Source: Aptenodytes patagonicus
Lineage: Eukaryota > Chordata > Aves > Sphenisciformes > Spheniscidae
Length of the DNA: 64,000 bases
Direction: 5' to 3'
Assembly: GCF_965638725.1 (NCBI RefSeq)
Contig: NC_134958.1
Coordinates: forward strand, 20,677,964 to 20,741,963
A program made the translations under genes and the position numbers. How positions within the stretch are numbered: position 1 is the stretch's first letter; every line of letters begins with the position of its first letter. Positions 61,094 through 64,000 of this stretch are shown in pieces. The notes under the pieces are model-generated. The model did no database searches, was not told the DNA's origin, and saw nothing but the letters and a program-made list of their open reading frames with translations.

Positions 61094-64000
61094 GTAAGAA
61101 CCTTGAACCCACCCAATACATACACCACATTTTGTTACCATGAAGTATGACTTACTATTTTTCCTTACTTAAATCCATCTGGAAAACTACTATTTTCATA
61201 ATCCTCTTACGGATTTTTCCTTTTCCTTTTTAAATGTTTTTTCCTTTTTTCCTTTATTTCTAAATGTTTTTTTTAAGAACAAATAAAGATGCATGCAGGT
61301 TCTCACTTGCATTTTATTGCTATAACTTTTGCCATACTTTTACTGGTAGAATAATCACAAGCGGGCCACTTCTGCTTTGTAAATTCACAACACCACCAAA
61401 GAATTTGCTTGATTTATTGCAGATTTTCTCTGGTGAAAGTGAGATCAAGGCATTTGACCATATTTCTGCAGAACCTTCTTTTTTAGGCATGTGCATGATA
61501 TGTTGCTTCTTATCCACAATCACATGGTGTATAGCAGGAAAGATGTGGCATGTTGTTAGCATGCTCTAATCTCATTCTATTTATGAAGAACATATAATTC
61601 CTCCCCCATCATTGCCACCTTCCCCAATTCCTTGATTATCTCTGAATCCAGTTCAGAATTGCCTTCATGAGTTTCTCAGAAATACACCAATTTGCACATT
61701 TGCTGTCAGCCAACATCCCCCCACTTCCATATGGCAGCAGGGTTACTGTAGGCATTCTGAGCAGCACCTCTGCAACTGCCTCACCATTTACGCTATGAAT
61801 CATGCCCAGTTTATTTATTTATATTGTACTTATTTCTGTTAGAGTTGAGTTCTTTTCACTGAATCTTTCCTCAGTAGTCCCTCTACATTAACGAAACAAT
61901 ATCCAGAACTGGATAAAGACACACCTTCTCTGAGTTACAAGCAGCACAGTTCAGCTTGAGTTCAGAATCATTTTATTGCACATGTTCTTACGAGTGAACT
62001 CTGGATAAATAGTTGATTAGACTGTTACGCCTCATCAGTTTGGGCATGGAAGACAGGCTGCCGGAGTGACGGGTAAGAAAACATCAAAGCAGGGAGGTTT
62101 TATTTCAAACTATCACACTAACTAAATGTCTGCACTTTAAAAAACAAACAGCCTCCCCAGTGTTCCTCTAAAGCAGTTGGAGCTCTGTTTTTAAGATTGC
62201 ATCTGAAACAAAACCAGGACCCAAACCTAACCAAGTATAAACAAAAAGCTTTTAAGGTGTCAATATTATTCCAGACATCTTGGAACTGTTCACCCACCCC
62301 TTATGAGGAGGTGTATGCTGTTAGTGAAATCACACTGGTTTCTATTGAATGAATACTCCAATTCTGGATAATTTCTTTTGACTCAACCACTGGAATTCTT
62401 CATATTATCAAAAAACTTTAGGAGGCGAAATACTTTGATCTCTGCTTCACATCTTTATCTATAATGCAGTGGACAAAATATATTCTCAACTATAATTTTT
62501 CCAGCTTTCTAACAATACATTTCTGTAGTTTATTATTTAAGCAACAGACTAGTGAGGCAGCTGTTAAACAAAGTGAACTGCTCCAAGCAAAGCAAGAAAG
62601 CCAGTCATAATACAATTGCCTCCTGCAATCAGCAATGTGAACTTAACCCTGCTGGGGAAGAAGAATGAGGTTGGTTAAGAAAACAGAGCAATTCAAAGAT
62701 TACAAAGCCATCTAACCTTTTTTCTTGTATAATACAGTCTGTTGAGCTTTTTGGAATTATTTTTCAAATTAGGATAGAAAAACTTCCTTCTTATTAAAAT
62801 ATTTCCATTTATAGGAACACAATCACAACTTTTGATAAGTTGTTTTACTGGTTAATTTCCTTGCCATTAAAATATACACATTATTTCTAATCTGTATATG
62901 CCTAGATTCAACTTCCAGTCATTACATATGATGTATAAAATAATATGCTTAAAGTTTGTTATTGCAAATACTTCTCTTAACAACACTGATCAAGCCACCT
63001 CTTGGAAGAACCTTCTCATTGTTAAGCTAAACCATTGGAAAACCTTGAGCCCTTCATTACAAAGCAAGCTTTCCTTGAATCATTCTTTCAGTGCTTCTTC
63101 AGAAGCACTCCGATTTATCAATTTCCTTTCTAAACTATGAACACCAGAACCACACATACGGTTTTGCTAGCAATCACACTAGCACCTGATGTAGTGGTGA
63201 CTTCATTTCCCTGCTCGTATCTAAAATTATTCTAATTTATATGCAAAGACTTTGTTAACTCTTCTTTGGGAACTCACACTCAGCTGATCATGATCCCAAG
63301 TAATTTTCCTGGTTTCTGATTCCCCAGACTGATCCCCTTCCCCTCTCCTGCAAGCTGGGACTATGTTCATTGGTTGCAACATACGATTTTACTGTGGCCA
63401 TTATGAAAACGTAGTGTTTGCTTCCAGGTGATCCAGATCATTCTCTCTGTCTTTTACTATTTAGTGTGATATGCAGTTCCATTCTCCTACCTCTTTTATG
63501 GAGCATAATGGCCTCTTTTGCTTTATTAAATGTTAGGACATTACTTGGTCCTCAGGACAAAGATTTTCAAGCCCCTCATGACATTTGATAGGACAGAATG
63601 TACAAATCTTTTAAATACATGGTCAACATTGTTCAAAATCTTCTGACACCCTAAAGCTCAGCAATGAGGTGTTTCTAAGAGCAGTGGTGGTGAGCGTGAG
63701 GTCTCTGGTCCTTCGGAGAAGTTAACGGCCAAAATCAACCCTTCTGGGAGGCAGCAAAGGGTTCTACTGTTTGGAGGAAGACAGAAGAGGGTAAGGGAAG
63801 CTACATTTTCTTGTTTGTGGCCCAGGAACAAAGTAGGATTAGGAGGTCTTAGTGAGAAAACCTTGTGATCCCTTTTGATCTCTTGCCTCTCAACTGTGTG
63901 TGGGTTTTTCATCACTCCAGTGAAGATTCAACTTAGATTATTTTATCTTATGCTTGGAAATTTTCCTTGGATCTGAGTCTGCAAACCCCCACTTACATCT
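61094..64000 (+). other. CRABP1: CRABP1 intron 3 (partial) to the window end
   Basis: It starts at the donor TTG/GTAAGA and no acceptor followed by the expected T-F-G-A-D-D-V-V-C coding was found. The remaining 2.9 kb are therefore read as intron. Open frames at 61264-61569 and 62898-63140 are not recognised and are taken as chance. Confidence 0.7.

Overview
This window is vertebrate nuclear DNA, almost certainly from a bird. The evidence is a 5'-truncated CR1 LINE with the avian CR1 3' end, three solo LTRs that begin TGTTGTGGTTTAACC (a repeat family I recall from neoavian genomes), compact GT-AG introns, and the gene order DNAJA4, WDR61, CRABP1. That order matches human 15q25 and, from memory, chicken chromosome 10. 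There is no bacterial-style operon, CRISPR array or prophage.

Three protein-coding genes could be assembled exon by exon, with every splice phase checked. DNAJA4 (+, coding 14662-20015, 7 coding exons, 398 aa) is a type I Hsp40 co-chaperone. Its TATA promoter carries one perfect and one near-perfect heat-shock element and a perfect CRE. WDR61/SKIC8 (-, coding 30724-21487, 10 coding exons, 305 aa) is the WD-repeat subunit of the PAF1 and SKI complexes. It is tail-to-tail with DNAJA4, and its predicted poly(A) signals lie less than 1 kb from those of DNAJA4. CRABP1 (+, from 57473) is the cytosolic retinoic-acid binding protein. Exons 1-3 (residues 1-121) are present, but the last short coding exon was not found before the window ends.

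Layout. 1-14.2 kb is AT-rich non-coding DNA with one solo LTR (7751-8296); no exon of the expected upstream neighbour ACSBG1 was recognised. 14.2-15.1 kb is the DNAJA4 CpG island, and the gene runs to about 20.8 kb. 21.3-31 kb is WDR61, whose fourth coding intron holds a CR1 copy with an open reverse-transcriptase frame, antisense to the gene. 30.8-31.5 kb is the WDR61 CpG island. 34.6-36.2 kb has two solo LTRs of the same family in opposite orientation only 353 bp apart. 36.2-56.6 kb is a gene desert of about 20 kb. 56.9-58.1 kb is the CRABP1 CpG island, and the rest is CRABP1 introns.

The three genes are independent units and share no obvious pathway. The most notable items are the DNAJA4 promoter, the CR1 with its uninterrupted frame, the inverted LTR pair, and several DNA-structure signals: G-quadruplex-capable runs at two promoters/donors, a 52-bp perfectly alternating purine-pyrimidine tract, and a 12-bp-arm hairpin. 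I found no convincing new biological system. One unexplained stretch with overlapping open frames at 38.1-38.5 kb is flagged.
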